From: a bacterium
GTDB taxonomy: Bacteria > Pseudomonadota > Gammaproteobacteria > GCA-002705445 > GCA-002716945
Direction: 5' to 3'
Assembly: GCA_029979505.1 (NCBI GenBank)
Contig: JAPOHH010000009.1
Location: 1-40,319, forward strand
DNA length: 40,319 nucleotides
The position numbers and the translations under genes are program-made. Below the pieces are notes generated by a model. It was not told the DNA's origin. It saw only the letters and a program-made list of their open reading frames with translations, and did not search any database. This document shows positions 9,423 through 18,691 of this stretch, piece after piece. Within the stretch, counting starts at the first letter, position 1; every line of letters begins with the position of its first letter.

Positions 9423-10970
9423 ATGAATAAAATAGCTCTTATTAGCGTTTCAGACAAGACTGATATTGATGTACTCGCCTCTGAACTAATTGAAAATGGC
9501 TATACAATAATCTCAACTGGTGGAACAGCCACCTATCTCAAAGATAAAGGTATCAAAATAATCCCTATCTCTAAATTCACAAAATTTGAAGAGATTCTTG
9601 GCGGACGCGTAAAAACACTTCATCCTGTAATTCATGCTGGTATTCTTGCCAAGACAGAAAAGGATATTGCTAAACTTGGTAATAAGAAATATTCATTGAT
9701 AGACATGGTTGTAGTGAATTTATATCCATTTGAGAAAGCTATTTCAAAAAAAAATTGCTCCTTTAGCAATGCTATAGAAAATATTGATATTGGCGGTCCT
9801 ACCCTATTAAGAGCTTCAGCAAAAAATCATCAAAGGGTGACCGTACTAACAGATCCTTCTGATTATAGTAATGTGTTAAATCAAATAAAGAATAATGGTA
9901 AAGTTAATTCAAGTACCAGATTAACGCTTGCTAAGAAGGTATTTTCAATGGTCTCGAATTATGATGCGATGATTTCAACTTATTTAGATAAATCAATAGA
10001 TAATAAAACAAACTTACTTCAAAGTAGGATCTCAATTAACGCAAGAGAGCTGTCAGAACTTAGATATGGTGAAAATCCACATCAAAAAGCAAAATTATAT
10101 GAAGTAACTAATCCTCAGTTAGCAGAATTTGATTATGTACAATTATCAGGTAAAGCACTTTCGTTTAATAATTTGGTAGATACTGAAAGTGCATTTTCGT
10201 GTGTTGAACAATTTGAAGAGCCTTCATGTGTAATAGTCAAGCATGCTAACCCATGCGGTGTTGCAACATCAAAAACATCAGAGGATGCATATAAGTATGC
10301 ATATAAGACAGACCCAACATCTGCATTTGGAGGGATTATAACATTCAATAAAAAGATAAATCATAAGCTCATAGATAAAATAATAAAAAAACAATTTGTA
10401 GAGGTGATTGCAGCACCTGATTTCGATAAAAAATCTTTGGATGTTATTAAGAAAAAACCAAATATACGATTATTAAAAATAAAACTTAAAAAAAATAATC
10501 ATATAATTTATGAAACAAAACTATTAAGAAATAAAATACTTATTCAAGAAAAAGATAGTAAGAGTCTTTCAAAAAAAGAACTAACTGTAGTAACTTCAAA
10601 AAAACCTACTCGTAACCAATTAGAGGATATGATATTTGCTTTTAAGATATCTAGATATGTAAAATCTAATTCAATTATTATTGTAAAAAATAATAAAACT
10701 CTTGCTATAGGAGCAGGACAAATGAGTAGAATTGATTCGACAAACATTGCTTATAATAAAGCCAAAAAAGAAAATATCTCGCTTAAAGGTGCTGTCTTAG
10801 CTTCTGAAGCATTCTTTCCATTCCGAGATAATGTTGATTTGGCAAAAAAGATTGGAATCTCTGCGATTATACAACCAGGTGGCTCTATAAATGATGAAAA
10901 GATAATAGAAGTTGCGAATAACCATAAACTTTCAATGTGCTTTTCTCATACAAGAGTTTTCAAACATTAA
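9423..10970 (+). CDS. purH: Bifunctional AICAR transformylase / IMP cyclohydrolase
   Basis: Last two steps of de novo purine synthesis: formylation of AICAR with 10-formyl-THF, then closure to IMP. The 515-aa product has an N-terminal MGS-like domain (LISVSDKTDI, STGGTATYL, GGRVKTLHP) and a C-terminal transformylase domain (LRYGENPHQKA, VKHANPCGVA with the catalytic Lys-His, DPTSAFGGII, and PFRDNVDLA near the end). The segment around residues 325-395 is Lys/Asn/Ile-rich and diverged, as in other AT-rich genomes. purD starts 1 bp after the stop. Confidence 0.96.
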   Translation: MNKIALISVSDKTDIDVLASELIENGYTIISTGGTATYLKDKGIKIIPISKFTKFEEILGGRVKTLHPVIHAGILAKTEKDIAKLGNKKYSLIDMVVVNLYPFEKAISKKNCSFSNAIENIDIGGPTLLRASAKNHQRVTVLTDPSDYSNVLNQIKNNGKVNSSTRLTLAKKVFSMVSNYDAMISTYLDKSIDNKTNLLQSRISINARELSELRYGENPHQKAKLYEVTNPQLAEFDYVQLSGKALSFNNLVDTESAFSCVEQFEEPSCVIVKHANPCGVATSKTSEDAYKYAYKTDPTSAFGGIITFNKKINHKLIDKIIKKQFVEVIAAPDFDKKSLDVIKKKPNIRLLKIKLKKNNHIIYETKLLRNKILIQEKDSKSLSKKELTVVTSKKPTRNQLEDMIFAFKISRYVKSNSIIIVKNNKTLAIGAGQMSRIDSTNIAYNKAKKENISLKGAVLASEAFFPFRDNVDLAKKIGISAIIQPGGSINDEKIIEVANNHKLSMCFSHTRVFKH

Positions 10971-10971
10971 A

Positions 10972-12315
10972 ATGAATCTAAAAATTCTTATCATAGGTTC
11001 TGGTGGTAGGGAACATGCACTTTCTTGGATAATCTCAAAATCAAATAGGCAAATTGAGAAAATTTATGTCATGCCTGGAAATGCAGGGACATTATCAGAA
11101 AGAAATGTATTTAATATAGAATGTGATATTAGTAATCATCAAGCCGTATTGGATTTTGCAATAACTAACAAGATAGATTTGACTATCGTTGGACCGGAAG
11201 TCCCATTAGTAGAGGGAATTAGTGATTTATTTGAAAAAAATAATCTTAATATATTTGGGCCTAAAAAATATTTTGCACAACTTGAGGGTTCAAAAGTATT
11301 CTCAAAAAATTTTATGAGCAATAATGGGCTACCAACAGCTGAATATAAAGAATTTAATAATTCTCAAAATGCAAAAGCATACTTAGATACAAAAAAGATG
11401 CCTATTGTTATAAAATATGATGGTCTAGCTGCAGGTAAAGGCGTTGATATTTGTGAATCAGTTATTGATGCTAAAGAATCCGTTGATAATCTTTTAAAAC
11501 CTAATGATAAAATCATAATAGAAGAATTCTTAAAGGGTATAGAGCTTTCTGCTATTTATATTTGTAACCCAAATGCAAGTAAAAAAAATATAGGGCTTAC
11601 ATGGGTAAAAGATTATAAATCCCGTGATGAATATAATTCTGGACCTAATACAGGTGGTATGGGTGCTATTACACATCCTTTTTGTAGTTATAAGAAAAAC
11701 GATATCTATTCACTCAATGTAGAAATTGAAAAAATTATTATCAAAACCTTAGTAGCTATCAATAGTGGTTCTGAATCTGCTAGTAAGTACAATGGTTTCT
11801 TGTATCTAGGATTAATGATATCTACTTTAGATGATAAACCTTATATTCTTGAATATAACTGCAGAATGGGAGATCCAGAAACACAAAACATAATGCTTTA
11901 TTTAGAAAAAAATAATATTGATTTCCTTGATCTTATTGGATTTGATAATGAAAAATATCCTGATAATTTTAATTTATCTTTCATTGATGATAATAAATAT
12001 TCAGGTTTTTGTTGTACTGTTGTTTTAGCAGCAAAAGGTTATCCAGATTCACCAGTAAAAGACTTTTATATCGATTTATCTGGTATAAAAGATACTGATA
12101 CGGTAAAAATATTTCATGCGGGCACTAAAATTAGTAAAGGTGCTATCAAAGTTACTGGTGGGAGAATTTTAACAGTCAACGCATTCAGCGAAAGTAAACA
12201 AGAAGCGATTGATCTTGCTTATGAAAATATCTCTAAGATAAAAGCTTTCAATGACTCTGATTTGAAGACTGAAAATAATGAACTAATTTTCTTCAGGACT
12301 GATATCGGTTCATAA
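10972..12315 (+). CDS. purD: Phosphoribosylamine--glycine ligase (GAR synthetase)
   Basis: Second step of de novo purine synthesis, an ATP-grasp enzyme. The frame is open from 10912 but that part overlaps purH. The start at 10972 gives the family N-terminus MNLKILIIGSGGREHAL and 447 aa. Other motifs are VGPEVPLVEG, IKYDGLAAGKGV, the GPNTGGMGA motif, and YNCRMGDPETQ with its metal-binding residues. The stop abuts the stop of the convergent mutM with no gap (shared TAATTA). Confidence 0.96.
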   Translation: MNLKILIIGSGGREHALSWIISKSNRQIEKIYVMPGNAGTLSERNVFNIECDISNHQAVLDFAITNKIDLTIVGPEVPLVEGISDLFEKNNLNIFGPKKYFAQLEGSKVFSKNFMSNNGLPTAEYKEFNNSQNAKAYLDTKKMPIVIKYDGLAAGKGVDICESVIDAKESVDNLLKPNDKIIIEEFLKGIELSAIYICNPNASKKNIGLTWVKDYKSRDEYNSGPNTGGMGAITHPFCSYKKNDIYSLNVEIEKIIIKTLVAINSGSESASKYNGFLYLGLMISTLDDKPYILEYNCRMGDPETQNIMLYLEKNNIDFLDLIGFDNEKYPDNFNLSFIDDNKYSGFCCTVVLAAKGYPDSPVKDFYIDLSGIKDTDTVKIFHAGTKISKGAIKVTGGRILTVNAFSESKQEAIDLAYENISKIKAFNDSDLKTENNELIFFRTDIGS

Positions 12316-13134
12316 TTATTTTTTCTGACAGATATCACAAAAAAATGATGATCTTCCAGAAATTTTTATGTTCCGCACTGCATTGTTTTTGTGTATGGGA
12401 CAATTTTTCTTCTGATATATATTTAACTCCTGAGTAAAATAACCTGGTTTTCCCTCTGCATTTACATAATCCTTTATAGTCGTTCCACCCAGTTTAATTG
12501 CTTTTTGTAAAATAAACTTTATATTCGAAACTAATGATTTTGATTTTGAAAGATTTAGACGTTTAGCTTGCATTGAAGGATGAATCTTTGATAAAAATAA
12601 TGCTTCGGTAGCGTAAATATTGCCAATACCAACAACTATCTTTTGGTTCATGATAAATTCTTTAATACTGCATGATTTATTTTTTGATAATTGTAAAAGA
12701 TACTTCCCATCAAACTTTTTCGATAAAGGTTCTATTCCTAAATTCTTTATAAGAAACATCTCAGAAAGATCTTGAGTTATGTGTATTGATCCAAACTTTC
12801 GTACATCATTAAATATAAAAATAAAACTATCAAAAAATAATAAGAGATGGTCATGTTTATGCCTTTTATATTCCTCCTGATTCGTAAATGATATTACTCC
12901 AGTCATACCAAGATGAATTATTAATATGGCCTTCTCAATCTCAAATTCTAAAAGAATATATTTACCACGCCTACTGACACTCTTAATGGTTTCATTTTCA
13001 AGATTTCTAAGCTTTCTAGTTTCAATAGGCCATCTAAGTTTTGCATTTAAAACCTTAGTTTTAATAATTTTTTTATTTGTAAGCCTCCTTTTGACAAGGC
13101 TCATAATGGTCTCAACTTCTGGTAATTCAGGCAT
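12316..13134 (-). CDS. mutM: Formamidopyrimidine-DNA glycosylase
   Basis: Base-excision repair enzyme that removes 8-oxoguanine and formamidopyrimidines. The start is fixed by the N-terminal catalytic motif MPELPEVE (Pro2 and Glu3 are the active residues after Met removal), although the frame is open to 13245. The product is 272 aa. Other motifs are the IGNIYATEALF helix-2-turn-helix region, GTTIKDYVNAEGKPGYFTQ, and a C-terminal zinc finger with two CxxC/CxxxH-type pairs. In E. coli mutM directly follows rpmG; here an unrelated desaturase gene on the other strand lies between them. Confidence 0.96.
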   Translation of the reverse strand: MPELPEVETIMSLVKRRLTNKKIIKTKVLNAKLRWPIETRKLRNLENETIKSVSRRGKYILLEFEIEKAILIIHLGMTGVISFTNQEEYKRHKHDHLLLFFDSFIFIFNDVRKFGSIHITQDLSEMFLIKNLGIEPLSKKFDGKYLLQLSKNKSCSIKEFIMNQKIVVGIGNIYATEALFLSKIHPSMQAKRLNLSKSKSLVSNIKFILQKAIKLGGTTIKDYVNAEGKPGYFTQELNIYQKKNCPIHKNNAVRNIKISGRSSFFCDICQKK

Positions 13135-13140
13135 AATTAT

Positions 13141-13168
13141 TGGACAAAATTTATATTCTTGATAAGAT
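13141..13168 (+). promoter_or_regulatory. Possible desaturase promoter
   Basis: In the 55-bp divergent gap, TGGACA (13141-13146) and TAAGAT (13163-13168) are 16 bp apart, giving a 5/6 and 4/6 match to the sigma-70 boxes. A GGAAA ribosome site follows before the ATG at 13190. Confidence 0.35.
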
Positions 13169-13189
13169 GATAACCTACTGGAAACTAAT

Positions 13190-14341
13190 ATGCTCGAAAC
13201 ATTCATACATGGACTTGTACCACTAAGCTTTATAGGATATACCATCTATACGTTAGTAGTTACACATATAACAATTGTAGCAATAACACTCTATCTCCAT
13301 AGAGGTGTTTGTCATTCAGCGATAGAAATACATCCTATATTGTCGCATTTCTTCAGATTTTGGCTTTGGCTAACCACCTCAATGAGAACAGCTGATTGGG
13401 TAGCAATTCATAGAAAACATCACGCTAAAGTTGAAACTGATGACGATCCACACAGTCCAGCTGTTTATGGTATTAATAAAGTAATATTTCAAGGTGCAGA
13501 TCTTTATCATAAAGAGAAAAATAATAAAGAGACAATAGAGAAATATTCACAGAACTGTCCAAAAGATTGGATTGAAAATCATGTTTATACTGGAAGAAAT
13601 AATCTTGGCATCTTGCTGCTTTTTATTTTGAATATTGTTTTATTTGGAACGGTAGGTATTATAATTTGGTCCATTCAGATGATGTGGACACCAATATTTG
13701 CTGCAGGCGGAATAAATGGTGCAGGACACTATTGGGGTTACAGAAATTATAACACTAATGATGACTCAACAAATATGTCTCCCATTGGTATTATTATAGG
13801 AGGAGAAGAGCTTCATAATAATCATCATGCCTATCCAACGGCAGCAAAGTTTTCTCTAAGACCATGGGAATTTGATATAGGCTGGATGTACATTAAAATA
13901 TTTGGTTCTATTGGGTTATGTAAAGTTAAGAGAATAGCTCCAAAACCAGTAATACAGAAAAATGAAAATACTGACTCAAAAATTATTACACAATCCTTAC
14001 TGCAATCTAAACTAGCTGTAATTACTGACTTTACTCAAAAAGTATTAAAACCAGTTTACCGAAAAGAGAAATTTAAGCTTTCATTTAAACTTCTTGCAGA
14101 TCATCCTCAAAGATTAAATGAATACCAAGAAATCAAAGTAAAAGCTCTTCTCGATAGTAATTCTACTTTACACACTATATACACCTTAAAAAATAGACTT
14201 CACGAAATATTACACTCTAGACAAACGAAGCATGAGCAGTTTATTGAAACCCTTAATAATTGGTCAAACGAAGCTAAAAGTCATGGAATAGACGCACTAG
14301 ATGATTTTATAGTGAGACTTAGAAGTTACAAAGTTATTTAA
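13190..14341 (+). CDS. Membrane fatty acid desaturase (acyl-CoA/delta-9 type)
   Basis: Di-iron membrane enzyme that puts a cis double bond into acyl chains using O2. All three histidine boxes are present: H37-RGVC-H42, HRKHH (74-78) and HNNHH (209-213), plus the conserved GHYWGYRN near residue 180. Hydrophobic segments lie around 12-35, 52-64 and 140-175. The 383-aa length includes about 120 residues after the last histidine box that are charged and helical, which I do not recognise. It sits between mutM and rpmG, on the opposite strand, and its 3' end overlaps rpmG by 8 bp. Confidence 0.9.
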   Translation: MLETFIHGLVPLSFIGYTIYTLVVTHITIVAITLYLHRGVCHSAIEIHPILSHFFRFWLWLTTSMRTADWVAIHRKHHAKVETDDDPHSPAVYGINKVIFQGADLYHKEKNNKETIEKYSQNCPKDWIENHVYTGRNNLGILLLFILNIVLFGTVGIIIWSIQMMWTPIFAAGGINGAGHYWGYRNYNTNDDSTNMSPIGIIIGGEELHNNHHAYPTAAKFSLRPWEFDIGWMYIKIFGSIGLCKVKRIAPKPVIQKNENTDSKIITQSLLQSKLAVITDFTQKVLKPVYRKEKFKLSFKLLADHPQRLNEYQEIKVKALLDSNSTLHTIYTLKNRLHEILHSRQTKHEQFIETLNNWSNEAKSHGIDALDDFIVRLRSYKVI

Positions 14342-14489
14342 TTTTCTTTTCTGAATAAGTTACATATTTTCTGATAACAGGATCAAATTTTTTGATTTCC
14401 ATTTTATCAGGCATAGTCTTTTTATTTTTTGTAGTAGTATAGAAATGGCCTGTTCCAGCCGATGAAACTAGCTTAATCTTTTCTCTCAT
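14334..14489 (-). CDS. rpmG: 50S ribosomal protein L33
   Basis: A 51-aa product that starts [21 protein letters not shown] and ends [14 protein letters not shown], clearly L33. It has no cysteines, so it is the zinc-free form. Its ATG overlaps the rpmB stop (ATGA), so translation is coupled. Its 3' end overlaps the stop of the convergent desaturase by 8 bp. Confidence 0.96.
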   Translation of the reverse strand: MREKIKLVSSAGTGHFYTTTKNKKTMPDKMEIKKFDPVIRKYVTYSEKKIK

Positions 14490-14713
14490 GATTTAAGCCC
14501 ATATTTGATTAAAGCTGTGTCTAAGCCAAGTTTATTTACTATCCTTAAACCCTTATTAGACAAAGTAAGCTTAATGAATTTATTTTGCTTTTCAGACCAT
14601 AGCCTGTGAGAGTGTAAATTAGGCTCAAATGTGCGCCTTGTACGGTTTTTGGCATGAGATACATTATTACCTACCATTACTCTCTTTTTAGTTATATCGC
14701 AAATTTTAGACAT
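14486..14713 (-). CDS. rpmB: 50S ribosomal protein L28
   Basis: A 75-aa protein with the L28 N-terminus [23 protein letters not shown] and the [14 protein letters not shown] motif. The frame stays open to 14758, but the 15 extra residues are hydrophobic and foreign to the family, so 14713 is the start. It is first in the rpmB-rpmG pair. The 76-bp gap to divergent folB must hold both promoters. Confidence 0.96.
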   Translation of the reverse strand: MSKICDITKKRVMVGNNVSHAKNRTRRTFEPNLHSHRLWSEKQNKFIKLTLSNKGLRIVNKLGLDTALIKYGLKS

Positions 14714-14789
14714 GATTTTGTAACTCAGTAATGATATCAGAAACCTAATCAGATACAATACTGTTTATTGTCAAAATTGAGAGAAAAAT

Positions 14790-15149
14790 ATGGATATTGT
14801 ATTTATAAAAGAACTTTGTATTGAAACCGTGATTGGAATATATGACTGGGAACGTAAAATTAAGCAATTTGTCTGCATAGACTTAGAATTAGGGACTGAT
14901 ATAACTAATGCATCAAATAGTGACGTAATTAACGATACTGTTGATTATAAGGCTGTGTCAAAAAAGTTGAAGGTATTTATAGGTGACAGTCAATTTCAAT
15001 TAATTGAAGCATTAGCTGAAGAGTCCGTTAAGTTACTATTTGAAAACTTTAATGTGACATACATAAAAGGGAGATTTAGTAAGCCAGGAGCAGTAACCGG
15101 ATCAAAAGAAGTTGGAGTAATAATTGAGCGATACAGAAAAAAAGCATAA
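14790..15149 (+). CDS. folB: Dihydroneopterin aldolase
   Basis: Folate synthesis: cleaves 7,8-dihydroneopterin to 6-hydroxymethyl-dihydropterin and glycolaldehyde. The 119-aa length is usual. Motifs are IETVIGIYDWERK, NDTVDYKAV and the C-terminal SKPGAVTGSKEVGVIIER. A GAGAG ribosome site lies before the ATG. The last 26 bases overlap folK, which makes the next substrate-product step. Confidence 0.94.
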   Translation: MDIVFIKELCIETVIGIYDWERKIKQFVCIDLELGTDITNASNSDVINDTVDYKAVSKKLKVFIGDSQFQLIEALAEESVKLLFENFNVTYIKGRFSKPGAVTGSKEVGVIIERYRKKA

Positions 15150-15630
15150 AGTCTTTGTAGGGATAGGTAGCAATATTAATCAAAAAGTGCACATTCAGGC
15201 ATGTATTACAGCTCTTAATCATAAATTTAAAAATTTAGAATTATCACCAACTTATGAATCCTGTTCTATGGGCTTTGATGGTCCAAACTTTTATAATTTA
15301 GTAGCTACGTTTAATACACAAATGACAGTAGATGAACTGAAACAAACGCTTAATACCATAGAAATTGATAACGGCAGGTCTTTGGGGGAAGTAAAATTTA
15401 GTTCACGAACACTTGATATCGATATACTCTATTATGATGATTTAATAGATGAAAAAAGAAATATCCCAAGAAGTGAAATTGTTAGATTTGACTTTGTTTT
15501 ACGACCTCTCTGTGATGTATGCCCCGCGCACATACACCCAATTACAAAAAAAACACATCACACATTGATTAATAGTACTATTTACGAAAAAATGATTATT
15601 AATCAAATTGAAATAGACTATAAACTGTGA
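15124..15630 (+). CDS. folK: HPPK: 2-amino-4-hydroxy-6-hydroxymethyldihydropteridine pyrophosphokinase
   Basis: Transfers pyrophosphate from ATP to the FolB product. The N-terminal FVGIGSNIN and the signature SSRTLDIDILYYDD (metal-binding Asp pair) are present, followed by the FVLRPLCDVCP region. There is no ATG near the N-terminus. A TTG at 15124 has a GGAG ribosome site (15114-15117) 6 bp upstream, inside folB, and gives 168 aa. Overlap with folB suggests coupled translation. Confidence 0.93.
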   Translation: MSDTEKKHKVFVGIGSNINQKVHIQACITALNHKFKNLELSPTYESCSMGFDGPNFYNLVATFNTQMTVDELKQTLNTIEIDNGRSLGEVKFSSRTLDIDILYYDDLIDEKRNIPRSEIVRFDFVLRPLCDVCPAHIHPITKKTHHTLINSTIYEKMIINQIEIDYKL

Positions 15631-16046
15631 ATATAAAATATATAGTATCTTACCTTGGTCTCTTACCTTTCATCTTTTTAAGTATTGACGGATATTTTAT
15701 AGCACTACTTGAAGTTCAATTGATACAAAATTTAGCAATAATAATGTCCTGTATAATCTTTACATTTATTGGTGCGTATAACTGGAACTTTAAGGTGGAC
15801 TTTAATCTACTTGAGTTTTATGGTTTCATCCCGAGCTTATTATCTATGATAATCCTTACAGTAAATATCTTTGATAGTAGTAAATATTATCTATTTAATG
15901 CAATGATACTATTCTTATTTATTCAATTATTAATAGACATATTTTTATCACTGAAAGATATTTTCCCAATGAAATATTTAATTACACTCAGAGTGCCTGT
16001 CACATTAATTTTGACTGCTAATTTATTTGTGATTTCACAACTCTAA
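15627..16046 (+). CDS. Small integral membrane protein, DUF3429-like
   Basis: A 139-aa, very hydrophobic protein with about five membrane segments (near residues 7-23, 28-50, 64-82, 88-108 and 118-137). The pattern of an early GLLPF, a FIGAYNW segment after the second helix and a PSLLSM helix resembles the DUF3429 family, for which no function is known. It starts with GTG overlapping the folK stop (GTGA), so it is coupled to folB-folK. Its stop is 3 bp from the convergent SDR gene. Confidence 0.7.
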   Translation: MNIKYIVSYLGLLPFIFLSIDGYFIALLEVQLIQNLAIIMSCIIFTFIGAYNWNFKVDFNLLEFYGFIPSLLSMIILTVNIFDSSKYYLFNAMILFLFIQLLIDIFLSLKDIFPMKYLITLRVPVTLILTANLFVISQL

Positions 16047-16049
16047 CAA

Positions 16050-16781
16050 CTACATGTTCAAGCGTCTACCGCCATCAACATTGATATTTTGTCCTGTGAT
16101 ATAAGGGCTTTGCTCGAGAAGAAAATAGATTGTTTTGGCAATATCGATTGGATTACCTGTGCATTTCATTGGAATTTTACTTAGGATATCCAATTTCTTT
16201 TTTTTGTTAGATTCATTCTCAGGCCACATAATAGCTCCTGGTGAAACACCATTAACCCTTATAGCTGGTGCTAAGTCTTTAGCAAGTGTTCGTGTAAGTG
16301 CCAGCAAACCGGCTTTACTTATATTATAAATAATATGATCTTTCAGAGGTGGTTCTACATGTATATCTATAATATTTACAATTGATCCTTTTCTTTTTTT
16401 AAGTTCGTTAAAAAAAAATTTCGATAAAAATAGTGGTGTTTTAATGTTTGTATTAATAGTATCTTGCCAAACCTTATCTGTAACTTCTTTTATTTTAGTG
16501 GGATAGAATTTTGAAGCATTATTTATTAGATAATCTAAACGTCCATAAATTTTAAGGATATCATCAGCTATTTTTTTATAATTTGCATGTTGGTCAAAAT
16601 TTGCTTTATAAATCTCACAAGATTTTTTTCTTTTTATATTGAGTTCTTTTTTAAGTTCTTTTGCAGCTATGGATGACTTACTAAAAGTAATAATTATATC
16701 AATATTTTTTGAATGCAAGTAATTAGCAGTTTCAGCTCCTATTCTTCTTGCGCCTCCGGTAATTAATGCAACTTTATTCAT
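16050..16781 (-). CDS. Pteridine-reductase-like SDR (PTR1/FolM type)
   Basis: NADPH-dependent short-chain dehydrogenase, 243 aa. The cofactor motif is TGGARRIG (8-15), the TGxxxRxG form typical of pteridine reductases. NNASKFYP (87-94) is also typical of that group. The catalytic positions read D139, Y152 and K156: Asp replaces the usual SDR serine, as in Leishmania PTR1. The likely role is reduction of dihydropterins or dihydrofolate, which suits its place beside folB-folK. The codon before the ATG is TTG, which could give one more residue; ATG at 16781 is preferred. Confidence 0.82.
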   Translation of the reverse strand: MNKVALITGGARRIGAETANYLHSKNIDIIITFSKSSIAAKELKKELNIKRKKSCEIYKANFDQHANYKKIADDILKIYGRLDYLINNASKFYPTKIKEVTDKVWQDTINTNIKTPLFLSKFFFNELKKRKGSIVNIIDIHVEPPLKDHIIYNISKAGLLALTRTLAKDLAPAIRVNGVSPGAIMWPENESNKKKKLDILSKIPMKCTGNPIDIAKTIYFLLEQSPYITGQNINVDGGRRLNM

Positions 16782-16844
16782 CAATATATAATGTCACAAT
16801 CTAAAAATAATTTATACTTTACAATGAATTAATAATTTATCTAT

Positions 16845-17915
16845 ATGACTGATAATCTTCAAATATTACTAGAAAGGAACGAGAAAATTAGCTTCTCAGA
16901 ATATATGAATAGCATATTGTTCAATAAAGATACTGGTTTATATGAGTCAGAAGAACTATTTGGTGAAAAGGGACATTTTGTGACATCTCCACTAATATCA
17001 AAACATTTCGCAAATTGCATAGGTAAACATTTTATAAAACTGTCGTCATTAGAAAATATAATTGAAGTTGGCGCTGGTAATGGCAAACTAGCTACTGATT
17101 TACTAATTTATCTTAGGTCTCAAAATAAGCTACCCAAGCAATATTATATTTTAGAAAAGTCAGAAAAGCTTATTGATAAACAGAAATCATTAATCAAGGA
17201 TAATTCGCTTGAAAAATATATAGAAATCCATTGGATAAATGATTATAAAGAATTACCTGATAATGCATTTATTATATCTAATGAATTATTTGACTGTTTT
17301 CCCACAGACATTATCAAATATGCAAATAATAAATATAAAAAAGCATTTATAAATTATGAATATAAAATTGTATGGGAAGATTTTTCATTTGATTCTGAAT
17401 ATATTAAGAGACATCTTGGCCTTCCGAAACATCTCCCAAATAATTATATATTTGAATATAGTACTCACCAGAGTAATTTTATTGATGATATTTCAAAAGT
17501 TATTAAAAAAGCTTATTTTCTAATATTTGATTATGGATATCCAGCAAATGAATTATTCTTAGCTGATAGGATGCAAGGCACCATAACTTGCATCAAAAAT
17601 CATAGAGCAGATTTTAATCCTTTAGTTGATATTGGGTTAAAAGATATAAGTGCTTTTGTTAACTATACTTTTCTAAAAAACATATTTGAAAAAAATAGAT
17701 GGATAACTGAAGCATTTATGAGTCAAAGCAATTATTTACTGAGCTTCGATGTACTAGAAGATGTTGATATCGATAACTTGGATGATATCAACAGTGTAAA
17801 AAAATTAATCATGCCTAATCATATGGGTGAAATTTTTAAGGCACTTGTTGTCAGAAAAAATATTTCTGAAACAAATGAAAGTTTATTTATTAAAAATGAC
17901 ATAATAAAACTATAG
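16845..17915 (+). CDS. MidA-family SAM-dependent methyltransferase
   Basis: A 356-aa class I methyltransferase of the COG1565 (MidA/NDUFAF7) family. The SAM-binding loop is IIEVGAGNGKLATDLL (about residues 69-84), preceded by the family feature GHFVTSPLIS and followed by ISNELFDCFPTD. The mitochondrial member NDUFAF7 methylates an arginine of complex I; bacterial members are uncharacterised, so the target here is unknown. It is divergent from the SDR (63-bp gap), and its stop overlaps the GTG start of uppP by one base. Confidence 0.85.
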   Translation: MTDNLQILLERNEKISFSEYMNSILFNKDTGLYESEELFGEKGHFVTSPLISKHFANCIGKHFIKLSSLENIIEVGAGNGKLATDLLIYLRSQNKLPKQYYILEKSEKLIDKQKSLIKDNSLEKYIEIHWINDYKELPDNAFIISNELFDCFPTDIIKYANNKYKKAFINYEYKIVWEDFSFDSEYIKRHLGLPKHLPNNYIFEYSTHQSNFIDDISKVIKKAYFLIFDYGYPANELFLADRMQGTITCIKNHRADFNPLVDIGLKDISAFVNYTFLKNIFEKNRWITEAFMSQSNYLLSFDVLEDVDIDNLDDINSVKKLIMPNHMGEIFKALVVRKNISETNESLFIKNDIIKL

Positions 17916-18691
17916 TGGATATATTAAATATAATAATTTTATCACTGATACAAGGTATTACTGAGTTTTTACCAATATCAAGTAGTTCACATTTAATTCT
18001 TATTCCGATAATAACGGATTATCCTGATCAAGGTATTATGTTTGACATAGCCCTTCACACAGGTTCTTTGTTAGCAGTATTAATGTATTACAAAGAAGAC
18101 ATAAAAAAAATATTAATGCTATCTAATCATGGCAAAGATTTAATTAGACTAATTATAGTAGGGTCAATACCTCTCCCTATAGCTGGGTTAATTATGGTTA
18201 GCTTTGTTGAATATAATTTAAGGACTGTTGAAGTGATTGCATTGATGACAATTAGTTTTGCATTGTTATTATTTTTTGCAGATAAGAACTCTAAATATAA
18301 TATGAACATTTCTGATATATCATTAAAGGCAATATCAATTATAGGTTTATTCCAGATATTAGCTCTCGTACCAGGTGTATCTAGATCGGGTATCGTAATT
18401 ACGGCGGCATTATTGTTAAATTATAATAGAGCTGATGCTATCAAAATTGCCTTCTTATTATCAATACCAGCCATTTTTATGGCTAGCGTTTATAATATTT
18501 ATGATTTAGCAAATACTCAAGCTATTGACATCTATGCAGAACACTTTATTGGTATGATATTATCTTTATTGTTTTCATATATTACAATACATTTATTTAT
18601 AACCACTATAAATAAAGTTAATTTCACACCATACATACTGTATAGAATTATATTAGGAACTATACTTTTGACTTTTCTAAGTATTCTTTAA
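17915..18691 (+). CDS. uppP: Undecaprenyl-diphosphatase (BacA/UppP)
   Basis: Recycles the lipid carrier of cell-wall synthesis by hydrolysing undecaprenyl pyrophosphate. The 258-aa product with about eight membrane helices has both active motifs: [14 protein letters not shown] near residue 13 and PGVSRSGIV near residue 152. It starts with GTG overlapping the midA-like stop. The last 32 bp overlap the 3' end of convergent cca. Confidence 0.96.
   Translation: MDILNIIILSLIQGITEFLPISSSSHLILIPIITDYPDQGIMFDIALHTGSLLAVLMYYKEDIKKILMLSNHGKDLIRLIIVGSIPLPIAGLIMVSFVEYNLRTVEVIALMTISFALLLFFADKNSKYNMNISDISLKAISIIGLFQILALVPGVSRSGIVITAALLLNYNRADAIKIAFLLSIPAIFMASVYNIYDLANTQAIDIYAEHFIGMILSLLFSYITIHLFITTINKVNFTPYILYRIILGTILLTFLSIL

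Noticed and set aside
10912-10971. Upstream extension of purD
   Set aside because: It lies inside purH and adds residues foreign to the family; the start at 10972 matches known GAR synthetases.
13135-13245. Upstream extension of mutM
   Set aside because: The enzyme needs Pro2 as its catalytic N-terminus, so translation must start at 13134.
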